From Bradyrhizobium sp. Ce-3 (GTDB lineage: Bacteria; Pseudomonadota; Alphaproteobacteria; Rhizobiales; Xanthobacteraceae): 64,000 bases of DNA. A program made the translations under genes and the position numbers. Positions 24,044 through 33,025 of the stretch are shown here, in pieces (the stretch's first letter is position 1; each line of letters opens with the position of its first letter). The stretch covers positions 926,641 to 990,640 of the forward strand of contig NZ_BQUV01000001.1 of assembly GCF_022835695.1 (NCBI RefSeq). Direction: 5' to 3'. The notes under the pieces were generated by a model. That model was not told the DNA's origin and did not search any database. It saw only the letters and a list, made by a program, of their open reading frames with translations.

Positions 24044-25678
24044 ATGAAGCTCGGCACCGCGATCGCGGAAATCATGAAGCGCGAGGGGATCGAGATCCTC
24101 ACGGGCTACCCGGTCAACCATCTGATCGAATACGCCGCCGCGGCCGACATCCGCCCCGTGATGGTGCGCCAGGAGCGCATCGGCGTGCATATGGCGGACG
24201 CGATCTCCCGCGTCACCTCGGGCGAGAAGATCGGCGCGTTCTGCATGCAGCACGGCCCCGGCGCCGAGAACGCGATGGGCGGCGTCGCGCAATGCTATGG
24301 CGAATCCGTCCCCGTCCTGGTGCTGCCGATGGGCTATGCGCGCCGGCTCGCCAACATCGACCCGAACTTCAATTCCAGCCAGGCGATGAAGGCGTTCTCG
24401 AAATCCTCGGAGCCGATCAACATCGCCGCGGAAGTCTGCAACATTTTCCGCCGCGCCTTCACCAAATTGAAGAACGGCCGCGGCGGCCCCGTGATCGTCG
24501 AGATCCCCGCCGACATGTGGAACGAGGAGGTGCCGGAGCCCCTGAACTACACGCCGGTGCTGCGCACCCGCTACGGCGCCGACCCCGTGCATGTGAAAGA
24601 GGCTGCCGCCCTGCTCGTGAATGCAAGACGTCCGGTGATCTATGCCGGCCAGGGCGTGCACTATGCGAAGGCCTGGCCGCAGCTGAAGCGGCTCGCCGAG
24701 CGGCTCGCCATCCCCGTCACCACCAGCCTCGGCGGCAAGTCGTCATTCCCGGAAACGCATCCGCTGTCGCTCGGCTCCGGCGGTCTGGCCGTGCCGCGCG
24801 CGGTGCCGAAATTCCTCACTGATGCCGACGTGATCTTCGGCATCGGCTGCTCCTTCACCGAGACCTCGTTCGGCATCGCGATGCCGAAGGGCAAGACCAT
24901 CATCCATTCGACGCTCGATCCGAACCACATCAACAAGGATGTCGAGGCCAGGATCGGCCTGGTCGGCGACGCTGGCCTGGTGCTCGACGCGCTGCTGGAG
25001 GAGATCGGCAAGACCGTGACCGCGGACCGCAATGCCGGCGCGGTGGCGGAAGAGATCGCCGCCTCGCACAAGGAATGGCTCGCCAAATGGATGCCGAAGC
25101 TGACGCACAACGATGCGCCACTCAGTCCCTACCGCGTACTGTGGGACCTGCAGCACACCGTCGACATCCACAACACCATCATCACCCATGACGCCGGCAG
25201 CCCGCGTGACCAGCTGTCGCCGTTCTGGAAGTCGGTCGAGCCGCTGTCCTATATCGGCTGGGGCAAGACCACGCAGCTCGGCTACGGTCTCGGCCTTGCG
25301 ATGGGCGCCAAATTGGCAAAACCCGACAAGCTCTGCATCAACGTCTGGGGCGATGCCGCGATCGGCTTCACCGGCATGGATTTCGAGACCGCGGTGCGCG
25401 AGCGGATCCCGATCATGTCGATCCTGCTGAACAATTTCTCGATGGCGATCGAATTGAAGGTGATGCCGATCTCGACCGAGAAGTATCGCTCGACCGACAT
25501 CTCCGGCGATTACGCGGCGATGGCCCGCGCCTTCGGCGGCTACGGCGAGCGGGTGACCAAGCCCGAGGACATCATTCCCGCGATCAAGCGCGGCATCCAG
25601 AAGACCAAGGAAGGCGTGCCGGTGCTGCTGGAGTTCATCACCAGCAAGGAGACCGAGGTGTCGCGACCGGGGACGTGA
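24044..25678 (+). CDS. Thiamine-diphosphate-dependent enzyme (acetolactate-synthase-like fold)
   Basis: A 544-residue protein with the three TPP-enzyme domains. The N-terminal Pyr domain carries the catalytic Glu in MVRQERIGVHMADA, then come a central domain and a C-terminal PP domain with GDAAIGFTGMDFE, and LLNNFSM 26 residues later, the TPP-motif ending in Asn-Asn. The start is set by AAAGGGAG before the ATG. The family includes acetolactate synthases, decarboxylases and lyases, and the exact reaction cannot be read from these motifs. It is followed 81 bases later by an NDH-2-like flavoprotein gene whose ribosome site is in a hairpin. Confidence 0.85.
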   Translation: MKLGTAIAEIMKREGIEILTGYPVNHLIEYAAAADIRPVMVRQERIGVHMADAISRVTSGEKIGAFCMQHGPGAENAMGGVAQCYGESVPVLVLPMGYARRLANIDPNFNSSQAMKAFSKSSEPINIAAEVCNIFRRAFTKLKNGRGGPVIVEIPADMWNEEVPEPLNYTPVLRTRYGADPVHVKEAAALLVNARRPVIYAGQGVHYAKAWPQLKRLAERLAIPVTTSLGGKSSFPETHPLSLGSGGLAVPRAVPKFLTDADVIFGIGCSFTETSFGIAMPKGKTIIHSTLDPNHINKDVEARIGLVGDAGLVLDALLEEIGKTVTADRNAGAVAEEIAASHKEWLAKWMPKLTHNDAPLSPYRVLWDLQHTVDIHNTIITHDAGSPRDQLSPFWKSVEPLSYIGWGKTTQLGYGLGLAMGAKLAKPDKLCINVWGDAAIGFTGMDFETAVRERIPIMSILLNNFSMAIELKVMPISTEKYRSTDISGDYAAMARAFGGYGERVTKPEDIIPAIKRGIQKTKEGVPVLLEFITSKETEVSRPGT

Positions 25679-25730
25679 GGCACCTCACACGCCCGCGCCC
25701 ACTTGATTTGACCTCGCCTGCGCAGGCAAG

Positions 25731-25759
25731 CTCCCTCCGACACGAGATCGGAGGGAGAG
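25731..25759 (+). promoter_or_regulatory. Hairpin sequestering the ribosome-binding site of the flavoprotein gene
   Basis: CTCCCTCCGA (25731-25740) and TCGGAGGGAG (25748-25757) are perfect 10-bp arms around a 7-base loop. The right arm is the Shine-Dalgarno sequence of the gene starting at 25760, so the folded mRNA would block initiation. Confidence 0.65.
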
Positions 25760-26977
25760 ATGGCGCGCATCCTGGTGCTGGGGGCCGGCTTTGCCGGGCT
25801 GTGGGCCGCGCTCGGTGCGGCGCGCAAGCGCGACGAGATCGGCGCGCGCGCGGCCGACACCGAGATTCTGGTCGTCGATCGCAACGCCTATCACAACATC
25901 CGGGTGCGCAATTACGAGGTCGATCTCGGTGACGTCGCGCTGCCGCTCAAGGACCTGCTCGATCCGGTCGGCATCAGGCACATGGTGGCCGATGTCACGG
26001 CGATCGATCCTGCGAAGCGCGAAGTCGTGGTCAGGACGAGCGCAGGCGCGGAGACACTGAGCTATGACCGGCTGGTGCTGACAACCGGCAGCGAACTGGT
26101 CCGCCCCGCAATATCAGGCCTCGCCGCGCATGGCTTCGACGTCGACACCTACCAGGCGGCGATGCAGCTCGACGCGCATCTGGCGGCACTGGGCAAAGAG
26201 CCGCCGTCGCCGGCACGTTCAACGGTGGCGGTGGTCGGCGCCGGGTTCACTGGAATCGAGGTCGCGGCCGAGATGCCGGCCAAGCTCGCCCGTGCCGGCA
26301 TCACCGGCGATCATCGCATCGTCCTGATCGATCCCAATCCGGTGGTCGGCGCGACGTTCGGCGCGCATGGCCGTCCCGTCATCAACGAGGCGCTGGCCGC
26401 GCTCGGCGTCGAGACGCGGCTCAATGTCAGGGTCAGCGCCGTCGGCGCCGACAGCATCACGCTGGACAGCGGCGAGATCATTCCGACCAAAACCGTGGTG
26501 TGGTGCGGCGGCATGCACGCCAGCCCGCTTGCCGCCATGCTGCCGGTGCAGCGTGACGCGCTTGGCCGCCTGCCGGTCGATCATTGCATGCGCGTCGAGG
26601 GCGTGGCCGATGTGTTCGCGGCCGGCGACGTTGCCGCCTGCTTGATCGACGGCGAGCATCCGACCGTGATGTCGTGCCAGTTCGCGCGGCCGATGGGCCG
26701 CTTCGCCGGCCACAATGTGGTGGCCGACCTGTTCGGCGAAAAGCTGCTGCCGCTCAATATCGACTGGTATGTGACGGTGCTCGATCTCGGCGCCTGGGGC
26801 GCGCTCTACACCACTGGCTGGGACCGCCAGGTGCACACCACGGGCGCGGCCGCGAAGCTCACCAAGCAGCTCATCAACCAGCAGCGCATCTATCCACCGC
26901 GCGACGGCGACCGCGCCGCGCTGCTGGCCGCGGCTGCGCCGACGATCCAGGCGGCGCCGCCGACACGCAAACAGTAG
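25760..26977 (+). CDS. NAD(P)/FAD-dependent oxidoreductase (type II NADH dehydrogenase-like)
   Basis: A 405-residue pyridine-nucleotide-disulphide-oxidoreductase-fold protein. The FAD-binding motif LVLGAGFAGLWAAL is at the N-terminus, the NAD-binding motif VVGAGFTGIEVAAEM is near residue 160, and the second FAD motif is VFAAGDVAA. NDH-2 enzymes pass electrons from NADH to quinone at the inner face of the membrane. No membrane segment is evident, so attachment would be peripheral. Translation may be controlled by the hairpin that covers its ribosome site. The electron acceptor is not determined by the sequence. Confidence 0.83.
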   Translation: MARILVLGAGFAGLWAALGAARKRDEIGARAADTEILVVDRNAYHNIRVRNYEVDLGDVALPLKDLLDPVGIRHMVADVTAIDPAKREVVVRTSAGAETLSYDRLVLTTGSELVRPAISGLAAHGFDVDTYQAAMQLDAHLAALGKEPPSPARSTVAVVGAGFTGIEVAAEMPAKLARAGITGDHRIVLIDPNPVVGATFGAHGRPVINEALAALGVETRLNVRVSAVGADSITLDSGEIIPTKTVVWCGGMHASPLAAMLPVQRDALGRLPVDHCMRVEGVADVFAAGDVAACLIDGEHPTVMSCQFARPMGRFAGHNVVADLFGEKLLPLNIDWYVTVLDLGAWGALYTTGWDRQVHTTGAAAKLTKQLINQQRIYPPRDGDRAALLAAAAPTIQAAPPTRKQ

Positions 26978-27004
26978 CGTCCTCGGGAGCGACAGCCTCT
27001 CCGG

Positions 27005-27090
27005 CGTCATTGCGAGCGAAGCGAAGCAATCCATCCCTCCATTCACTCGGATGGATGGATTGCTTCGTCGCTTCGCTCCTCGCAATGACG
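27005..27090. repeat. Palindromic intergenic repeat (CGTCATTGCGAG type)
   Basis: The arms CGTCATTGCGAGCGAAGCGA and TCGCTTCGCTCC, then TCGCAATGACG, enclose paired GGATGGAT/ATCCATCC segments. It lies between convergent genes and could also act as a bidirectional terminator. It is of a repeat class common in Bradyrhizobium. Confidence 0.8.
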
Positions 27091-27108
27091 GTGCTGTCTA
27101 CGCCGCGT

Positions 27109-28350
27109 TTACTGCGACAGCTTCACGAAATTCGGAAACTTCAGCTTCCCTTCGGCGATCGCCTTCGGCCAGACCGTGATCTGCTTGCCGCCCTGCCACT
27201 GGAAGACGAGGCCGGTGACGGCGCCGGGGCCGGACTTGATGCCGTGGGTGAACTCGTCGTTCTTGCCGTAGAACTGGATCTTGCCGATCGTGCCCTCGAA
27301 GTCGGTCTTCTCGAGCTCGGCAACCATCTTGTCCGGATCGGTCGAGCCGGCGCGCTGGATCGCTTCCGCGATGATGTAGACCTCGTCATAGGCGGTGTAG
27401 CCGGTATAGGCCGGCGGCGTGCCGAACTTGGCCTTGAAGGCCGCCGCGAACGGCTTGGTCTTCGGCGTCACCGCGACGTCGGGCGTTGCCACCGCAAGCG
27501 ATGGCACGCCCTCGGCAGCGCCGTTGGTGTCGCCCCAGAATGACGGGCTCAGCGCCTGCGCGCTGATCCCGAACATCGGGATCGGCACCTGCTGGTTCTT
27601 CCACTGCACCGTCGGCTGCACGCCGACATGGGAGATGCCGGTGACGATCACGTCGGGCTTGGCGGCTTCCATCTTGTTGAAGATCGGCGTGAAGTCGGTG
27701 GTGTCGGGCGAGAAGCGGATGTGCTCGACGACCTTCAACCCGGCCTTGGGCAGGCAGGCCTCGTAGCCAATGTCGAGCGGCTTGGTCCAGGCCGCGTCCT
27801 CGCTCATGATCGCGACCGACTTGAACTTGAGCTGGTCGACCAGGAGTTCCTTGGCCGCGTCGCACACCAGCTGGGCCTGGGCTGCCGAAGTCAGGTAGCC
27901 GTGGAAGGTATACTTGTTCTTCTCATAGTCGTTGTGAATGGCCTTGGTGATCTCGTTCGAGGCGGCGCCAGGCGTGATCAGCGGCATCTTCAGCCGCGAC
28001 GCCCACGGCTCCAGCGCCAGCACGACCTCGCTGATGTAGCTCGCGATCACGGCCGAGACCTTGTCCTCGCTGACCGCGCGCTGGAACGCGCGCACGGAAT
28101 CGGCCGACGAGCTCTTGTTGTCGTAGGTGACGATCTCGATCTTGCGGCCCATCACGCCGCCCTTGGCGTTGATCTCGTCGGCGGCGATCTGGGCGCCGCC
28201 CGGCGTCGCCGCGCCGGCGATCGACTGCACTTCGGCGATGACGCCGATCTTGATCGGATCGCTCGACTGCGCATAGGCCGGCGCCGCAAGGCACAGCGCG
28301 AGCGCCGAGGCCAACAGGCTGACGCGGGCGGTTGAATAGGCTGTCATCAT
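27109..28350 (-). CDS. ABC transporter substrate-binding protein (branched-chain amino acid type), copy 1
   Basis: A 413-residue periplasmic binding protein with a signal peptide (SLLASALALCLAAPAYA) and the Leu/Ile/Val-binding fold (DPIKIGVIAEVQSIAG at the mature start). It should bind an amino acid, urea or a related solute and deliver it to the permease encoded upstream. It is very similar to the protein at 31769-33025 through most of its length (both contain SEDAAWTKPLD and ISHVGVQPTVQWKNQQVPIP). GGGAG lies before the start, and the ATG one codon in (28347) has better spacing. It is the last gene of the transporter operon. Confidence 0.9.
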   Translation of the reverse strand: MMTAYSTARVSLLASALALCLAAPAYAQSSDPIKIGVIAEVQSIAGAATPGGAQIAADEINAKGGVMGRKIEIVTYDNKSSSADSVRAFQRAVSEDKVSAVIASYISEVVLALEPWASRLKMPLITPGAASNEITKAIHNDYEKNKYTFHGYLTSAAQAQLVCDAAKELLVDQLKFKSVAIMSEDAAWTKPLDIGYEACLPKAGLKVVEHIRFSPDTTDFTPIFNKMEAAKPDVIVTGISHVGVQPTVQWKNQQVPIPMFGISAQALSPSFWGDTNGAAEGVPSLAVATPDVAVTPKTKPFAAAFKAKFGTPPAYTGYTAYDEVYIIAEAIQRAGSTDPDKMVAELEKTDFEGTIGKIQFYGKNDEFTHGIKSGPGAVTGLVFQWQGGKQITVWPKAIAEGKLKFPNFVKLSQ

Positions 28351-28391
28351 GATCTCCCTTGCTTTGTTTTGTTGTTTTGGAATTTCGAACG

Positions 28392-29870
28392 TCAGAGAAA
28401 GTCCTTGCCGGCCTCCGCGGCGAAGCGGCCCGGATCGCCCTCCCAGACGATCCGCGCGTGTTCCAGCACATAGACGCGGTCGGCATGCGGAAGCGCAAAC
28501 GTCACGTTCTGCTCGCCGAGCAGCACCGTGATCTTGGTGGTCTGGCGCAGCTTCTCCAGCGCCTTCGACAGCAGTTCGAGGATGACCGGCGCCAGGCCCA
28601 GCGTCGGCTCGTCCAGGATCAGGATCTGCGGCTGCATCATCAGCGCGCGGCCGATCGCCAGCATCTGCTGCTCGCCGCCGGACAGCGTCTGCGCCATCTG
28701 GCCCTGCCGCTCCTTCAGGATCGGGAACAGCTCGAACAGCCAGGCCAGTTGCTTGGCCCGCGCCGCGTCATCGAGATGCTGGCCGCCGAGATCGAGATTT
28801 TCCCGCACCGTCATCTCGCCGAACAATTCGCGCGATTCCGGGCATTGCACGAGGCCGGAGCGGGCGATCTTCGCAGGTCCGGTGCCGCGCAGCTTCTCGC
28901 CGCCGCGCAGGATCTCGCCGCTATAGGGCAGGAAGCCCGAGATGGTGTTGAACAGCGTGGTCTTGCCGGCGCCGTTGAGGCCGACGACGGAGACGAACTC
29001 GCCCTCATGGACGTGGATCGAGACGTTCTCCAGCGCCTGCGCCTTGCCGTAATGCACGCTGACATTCTCGACCTGCAGCAGCGGCACCTTGTCCTTGAAC
29101 GAGGTCTCGGGCCGTGCATGGGTCTCGATCGCGCCGCCGAGATAGACCCGCCGCACGGTCTCGTTCTTCATCACGTCCTCGGCGCGGCCGGTCGTGATCT
29201 CCTCGCCGAGATACATCGCGAGCACACGGTCGACCAGCGCGGCGACGCTCTTGACGTTGTGGTCGACCAGCATCACCGCGCGGCCCTCGTCGCGGAAGCT
29301 GCGGATCAATGCGGAGAACGTGCCGACCTCGGCGCTGGTGAGGCCGGCGAAGGGCTCGTCGACCAGCACCACCTTCGGATCACGCGCGATGGCCTTGGCA
29401 AGCTCCAGCCGGCGCAGATCGGCGAACGGCAGCGTCGGCGGGCGGCGGTCCATCACCGCCCCGAGGCCGACGCGCTCGGCGATCCACTTGGCGCGCTCGG
29501 TCAGCGCCTTGTCGGGGAACAGCATGAACAGGCTGTCGGGCAGCAGCGCGACCATGATGTTCTCCAGCACGGTCTGCCGGTTCAGCGGCCGCGAGTGCTG
29601 GAACACCATGCCAAAACCCTTGCGGGCGATCTTGTGCGCCGGCAGGCCGGCGACATTCTCACCCTCGAACAGCACTTCGCCCGCGGTCGGGCGCTCGATG
29701 CCCATCACGCTTTTCATCGCGGTCGACTTGCCCGAGCCGTTCGGCCCGATCAGGCCGAGGATCTCGCCGGGATGCAGGTCGAACGACAGATTCTTCACCG
29801 CGGTCAAGCCGCCGAATCTCTTGGTCAGTCCACGGACGGTGAGCGTTGCAGTGGTCACAGTCTGATCCAT
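28392..29870 (-). CDS. Fused two-domain ABC ATPase (LivG-LivF type)
   Basis: A 492-residue protein with two complete nucleotide-binding domains in tandem. The first has Walker A GPNGSGKST (Lys48) and Walker B VVLVDEP. Its signature is LPFADLRRLELAKAI (residues 147-161) instead of the usual LSYGQQRRLEIA. The second has GLNGAGKTT (Lys303) and a standard LSGGEQQ signature. In typical Liv systems these are separate LivG and LivF proteins. The fusion powers the permeases encoded immediately upstream; the stop of the LivM-like gene is directly adjacent to its start codon. The missing Ser-Gly suggests one weak ATP site. Confidence 0.9.
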   Translation of the reverse strand: MDQTVTTATLTVRGLTKRFGGLTAVKNLSFDLHPGEILGLIGPNGSGKSTAMKSVMGIERPTAGEVLFEGENVAGLPAHKIARKGFGMVFQHSRPLNRQTVLENIMVALLPDSLFMLFPDKALTERAKWIAERVGLGAVMDRRPPTLPFADLRRLELAKAIARDPKVVLVDEPFAGLTSAEVGTFSALIRSFRDEGRAVMLVDHNVKSVAALVDRVLAMYLGEEITTGRAEDVMKNETVRRVYLGGAIETHARPETSFKDKVPLLQVENVSVHYGKAQALENVSIHVHEGEFVSVVGLNGAGKTTLFNTISGFLPYSGEILRGGEKLRGTGPAKIARSGLVQCPESRELFGEMTVRENLDLGGQHLDDAARAKQLAWLFELFPILKERQGQMAQTLSGGEQQMLAIGRALMMQPQILILDEPTLGLAPVILELLSKALEKLRQTTKITVLLGEQNVTFALPHADRVYVLEHARIVWEGDPGRFAAEAGKDFL

Positions 29871-30797
29871 TTAAGAGCGCGCCTCGCGTGACAGGGCCGC
29901 TCCGAGGAAACCGCCAGGGAAGAACAGCACGACGAGCAGCGCCACCGCCGAGACGATGAAGGTGGCAAGCTCGCCGGTCGGGCGCAGGAATTCGCCGGCC
30001 ACGATCAGGAAGATCGCACCTAATGCAGCGCCGAGCACCGTGCGGCGGCCGCCCAGCACGGCGGAGACGATCACGTTGACGCCGACCGCGACGTCGACCA
30101 CGGTGCCGACCGAGGCGGTGCCGAAGTAGAACACCAGGAGCGCCCCCGACAATCCCGAGAAGAACGCGCTGACGATGAACGCCGCGAGCTTGTGCTTGAC
30201 GATGTTGAAGCCGAGCGCGCCGGCCTGCACCGGGTCCTGCCCGCTCGCCTGCAGCACGAGGCCGACCGGCGATTGCGACAACCCATACAGGATGGCCGCG
30301 CTGATGGTCATGAAGCCGAGCGCGATCCAGTAATTGGCGCCGGCATTGATGGTGATGACGTCGGGAATGGTGAGCCCGATCTCGCCACCGGTGAGGTCGG
30401 CGAACACCACGACGAAATTCTGCAGCATCAGCACGGCGACCAGCGTGGTGAGGCCGAAATACGGTCCCCTCACCCGCAGCGCCGGCAGCGCCAGCACGAA
30501 GCCCGCGACCACCGAGGCCAGCGCGCCGAGCAGGATGCAGACATAAACCGACCAGCCGAACTGGTTGTTGAGGATGCCCGCCGTGTAGGCGCCGGTGCCG
30601 ATCAGGAAGGTCGGCCCGAAATTGACCTCCCCGGCGAAGCCGAACAGCAGATCCCAGGCCATTGCGAACACGCCGAAATAGAACGCAACGGTGAGCAGGC
30701 CGAGGATGTAGCCGGAGACGTAGAGCGGCAGCGTCGCGGCAACCACGACGCAGACCAGCGAAATGAAGAACAGCCGTGAGGTGAAGAAGTTGGCCAT
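29871..30797 (-). CDS. Branched-chain amino acid-type ABC permease (LivM-like)
   Basis: A 308-residue inner-membrane protein with about nine hydrophobic segments and the LivM-type motif GPYFGLTTLVAVLMLQNFVV. It forms the translocation channel together with the LivH-like permease. It lies one base from the upstream gene and abuts the ATPase gene, so the four genes are one operon. Confidence 0.9.
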   Translation of the reverse strand: MANFFTSRLFFISLVCVVVAATLPLYVSGYILGLLTVAFYFGVFAMAWDLLFGFAGEVNFGPTFLIGTGAYTAGILNNQFGWSVYVCILLGALASVVAGFVLALPALRVRGPYFGLTTLVAVLMLQNFVVVFADLTGGEIGLTIPDVITINAGANYWIALGFMTISAAILYGLSQSPVGLVLQASGQDPVQAGALGFNIVKHKLAAFIVSAFFSGLSGALLVFYFGTASVGTVVDVAVGVNVIVSAVLGGRRTVLGAALGAIFLIVAGEFLRPTGELATFIVSAVALLVVLFFPGGFLGAALSREARS

Positions 30798-30798
30798 C

Positions 30799-31674
30799 TC
30801 AGCGCCTCCCCAAGAGGCCCTGGGGCCGGATATACATCACGAACACCAGCAGCAGCAGCGCCGGGATGGTGCGGTAGGCCGGCGAGATCATGTAGGCCGT
30901 GATGGTCTCGAGATAGCCGACGACGAAGGCCGCGATCAGCGAGCCCGAGACGCTGCCGAGGCCGCCTAGCACCACGATCGAGAACGCGCTCGCGGTCAGC
31001 GGTCCGACGCTGTAGGAGCTGACGCCGAGGAACATGCCGAGCAGCACGCCGGCGATGCCGGCGAGGATGCCGTAGATGCCCCAGACCACGATGTAGATCT
31101 GGGTGAGTTCGAGCCCGAGCAAAGTGACGCCGCGCGGGTTCATCGAGGCCGCCAGCACTGCCTTGCCGGTCCTGGTGCGGTTCACCAGGAGCCACAGCAG
31201 GCCGATCACGAGGCAGCACACCAGCGCGGTGAAGATGTTGTTGCGCGGGGTGCGGTTGCCGAAGATGTCGACGACGCCCTCGACGATCGGCAGCACCGTC
31301 TTGGCGTTGTTGGTGAAGAAATAGGCGATCAGTTCCTGGATCATGATGCCCCACAGCAGGGTGCCGGTGAGGACGAAAATTTCCTTCTCCTCGTTGGGGA
31401 TCCGCCGCGAGTTCTGGATCGGCTTCACGACCGCGAAATAGGTCGCGAACGCCATGATCAGCGCCACGCCGACACCGAACAGCGCGCCGGAGTAGATGTC
31501 CAGGTGGAGCACGCTGGCCGCAGCCCAGGCGGCGACCGCTGCGGCCACCATGATGGCACCGTGGGAGAGGTTGAGAACGCCGGAGACACCGAAGATCAAG
31601 GTGAAGCCAGTGGCGCCGAGCGCATAAAGCGCACTGATGGCGAAGCCATCGATCAGGATTTGTAAGGCAAGCAT
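30799..31674 (-). CDS. Branched-chain amino acid-type ABC permease (LivH-like)
   Basis: A 291-residue permease with eight or so membrane segments, beginning LQILIDGFAISALYALGATG, and with the LivH-type region GVLNLSHGAIMVAAAVAA. It pairs with the LivM-like protein. The gene follows a binding-protein gene (31769-33025) across a strong stem-loop, and its own downstream neighbours are tightly packed. Confidence 0.9.
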   Translation of the reverse strand: MLALQILIDGFAISALYALGATGFTLIFGVSGVLNLSHGAIMVAAAVAAWAAASVLHLDIYSGALFGVGVALIMAFATYFAVVKPIQNSRRIPNEEKEIFVLTGTLLWGIMIQELIAYFFTNNAKTVLPIVEGVVDIFGNRTPRNNIFTALVCCLVIGLLWLLVNRTRTGKAVLAASMNPRGVTLLGLELTQIYIVVWGIYGILAGIAGVLLGMFLGVSSYSVGPLTASAFSIVVLGGLGSVSGSLIAAFVVGYLETITAYMISPAYRTIPALLLLVFVMYIRPQGLLGRR

Positions 31675-31732
31675 CTCAAATCGGCCGCGGCAGCGAGGCT
31701 GCCTGTTGTGGAGGATGCGGAACTGAATACGG

Positions 31733-31759
31733 ATGCTCCCGGGACCGGCCCGGGAGCAT
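31733..31759 (-). terminator. Intercistronic stem-loop between binding protein and permease genes
   Basis: Perfect 11-bp arms ATGCTCCCGGG and CCCGGGAGCAT surround a 5-base loop. There is no T-run, so it is more likely a partial terminator or an mRNA-stabilising structure that lets the binding protein be made in excess over the permease. Confidence 0.6.
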
Positions 31760-31768
31760 GATCATCGG

Positions 31769-33025
31769 TCAGTTGGTGGTGAGCTTGATGAAGCTCGGGA
31801 ACCTGAGGTCACTCTTGGCGACCTCCTTCGGCCAGACCGCGACCTGCTTGCCGCCCTGCCACTGCAGCATCAGTCCGGTGATCAGGCCCTTGCCGTACTT
31901 GATCGAATGGGTGAACGGATCGTCCTTGCCGTAGAACTGGACCCGTCCGATGGTGCCTTCCCAATCGGTCTTCTCCAGCGCATCGACCATCTTGTCGGCC
32001 TCGACCGAGCCGGCGCGCTTCACCGCATCGGCGATGTAGTAGACCTCGTCATAGGCGGTGTAGCCGGCATAGGACGGGTAATTGCCGTAGCGCTTCTTGA
32101 AGTCCTCCGCGAACGGCACCGACTTCGGCGTCACCGCGACGTTCGGCCCCGACACGCCCTGATACAGCACGCCTTCCGCCGCATCGTTGGTGTCCTTGCC
32201 GAAGGTCTCGTTGGTCGCCTGCGAGGAAATGCCGAACATCGGGATCGGCACCTGCTGGTTCTTCCACTGCACCGTCGGCTGCACGCCGACATGGGAGATG
32301 CCGGTGATGATCACGTCGGGCTTGGCGGCCTCGACCTTGTTGAAGATCGGCGTGAAGTCGGTTGTGTCGGGCGAGAAGCGGATATGGTCGACGACCTTGA
32401 GCCCGATTTTGGGCAGGCATTCCTCGTAGCCGACGTCGAGCGGCTTGGTCCAGGCTGCGTCCTCGCTCATGATGACCGCGGTCTTCATGTGCTTCTGATC
32501 GACCAGCAGCTCCTTGGCGGCGTCGCAGACCGACAGCGCCAGCGCCGCCGAGGTCAGGTAGCCGTGGAAGGTGTACTTGTTCTTCTCGTAATCGGCGTGG
32601 ACGCTCTTGCTGATCTCGTTGGAGGCCGCACCGGGCGTCACGAAGGGCGTCTTCAGGCGCGAGGCCCAGGGCTCGAGCGCCAGCACGACTTCGCTGATGT
32701 AGCTCGAGATGACGACGTTGACCTTGTCTTCGTTGACCGCGCGCTGGAACGCGCGCACCGAATCCGCCGAGGATGAGTGATTGTCGTAACTGACGATTTC
32801 GATCTTGCGGCCGTCGATGCCGCCCTTGGCGTTGATCTCGTCGGCGGCCAGTTGCGCGGCCTGCGGGATCGACGCGCCGGCAATCGCCTGCGCCTCGGCG
32901 ATCACGCCGATCTTGAGGGTGTCAGCCGCCAGCGCTCCACCGGGCGCGAGCGCCACAAGGCCCAAAGCGGCTGCTCCGGCGAATTGCTGCATCGCATGAA
33001 ATGGCAGTCGCGATGTTCTTGTCAC
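31769..33025 (-). CDS. ABC transporter substrate-binding protein (branched-chain amino acid type), copy 2
   Basis: A 418-residue periplasmic binding protein. A GTG at 33025 with GGAG about 9 bases upstream gives a start with signal peptide (FAGAAALGLVALAPGG, then ALA). The mature part closely follows the protein at 27109-28350, so the pair arose by duplication. It is the first gene of the operon SBP-LivH-LivM-LivGF-SBP. Differences cluster in the ligand-loop region after QVPIPMFGIS, which may mean different specificity. Confidence 0.9.
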   Translation of the reverse strand: MTRTSRLPFHAMQQFAGAAALGLVALAPGGALAADTLKIGVIAEAQAIAGASIPQAAQLAADEINAKGGIDGRKIEIVSYDNHSSSADSVRAFQRAVNEDKVNVVISSYISEVVLALEPWASRLKTPFVTPGAASNEISKSVHADYEKNKYTFHGYLTSAALALSVCDAAKELLVDQKHMKTAVIMSEDAAWTKPLDVGYEECLPKIGLKVVDHIRFSPDTTDFTPIFNKVEAAKPDVIITGISHVGVQPTVQWKNQQVPIPMFGISSQATNETFGKDTNDAAEGVLYQGVSGPNVAVTPKSVPFAEDFKKRYGNYPSYAGYTAYDEVYYIADAVKRAGSVEADKMVDALEKTDWEGTIGRVQFYGKDDPFTHSIKYGKGLITGLMLQWQGGKQVAVWPKEVAKSDLRFPSFIKLTTN

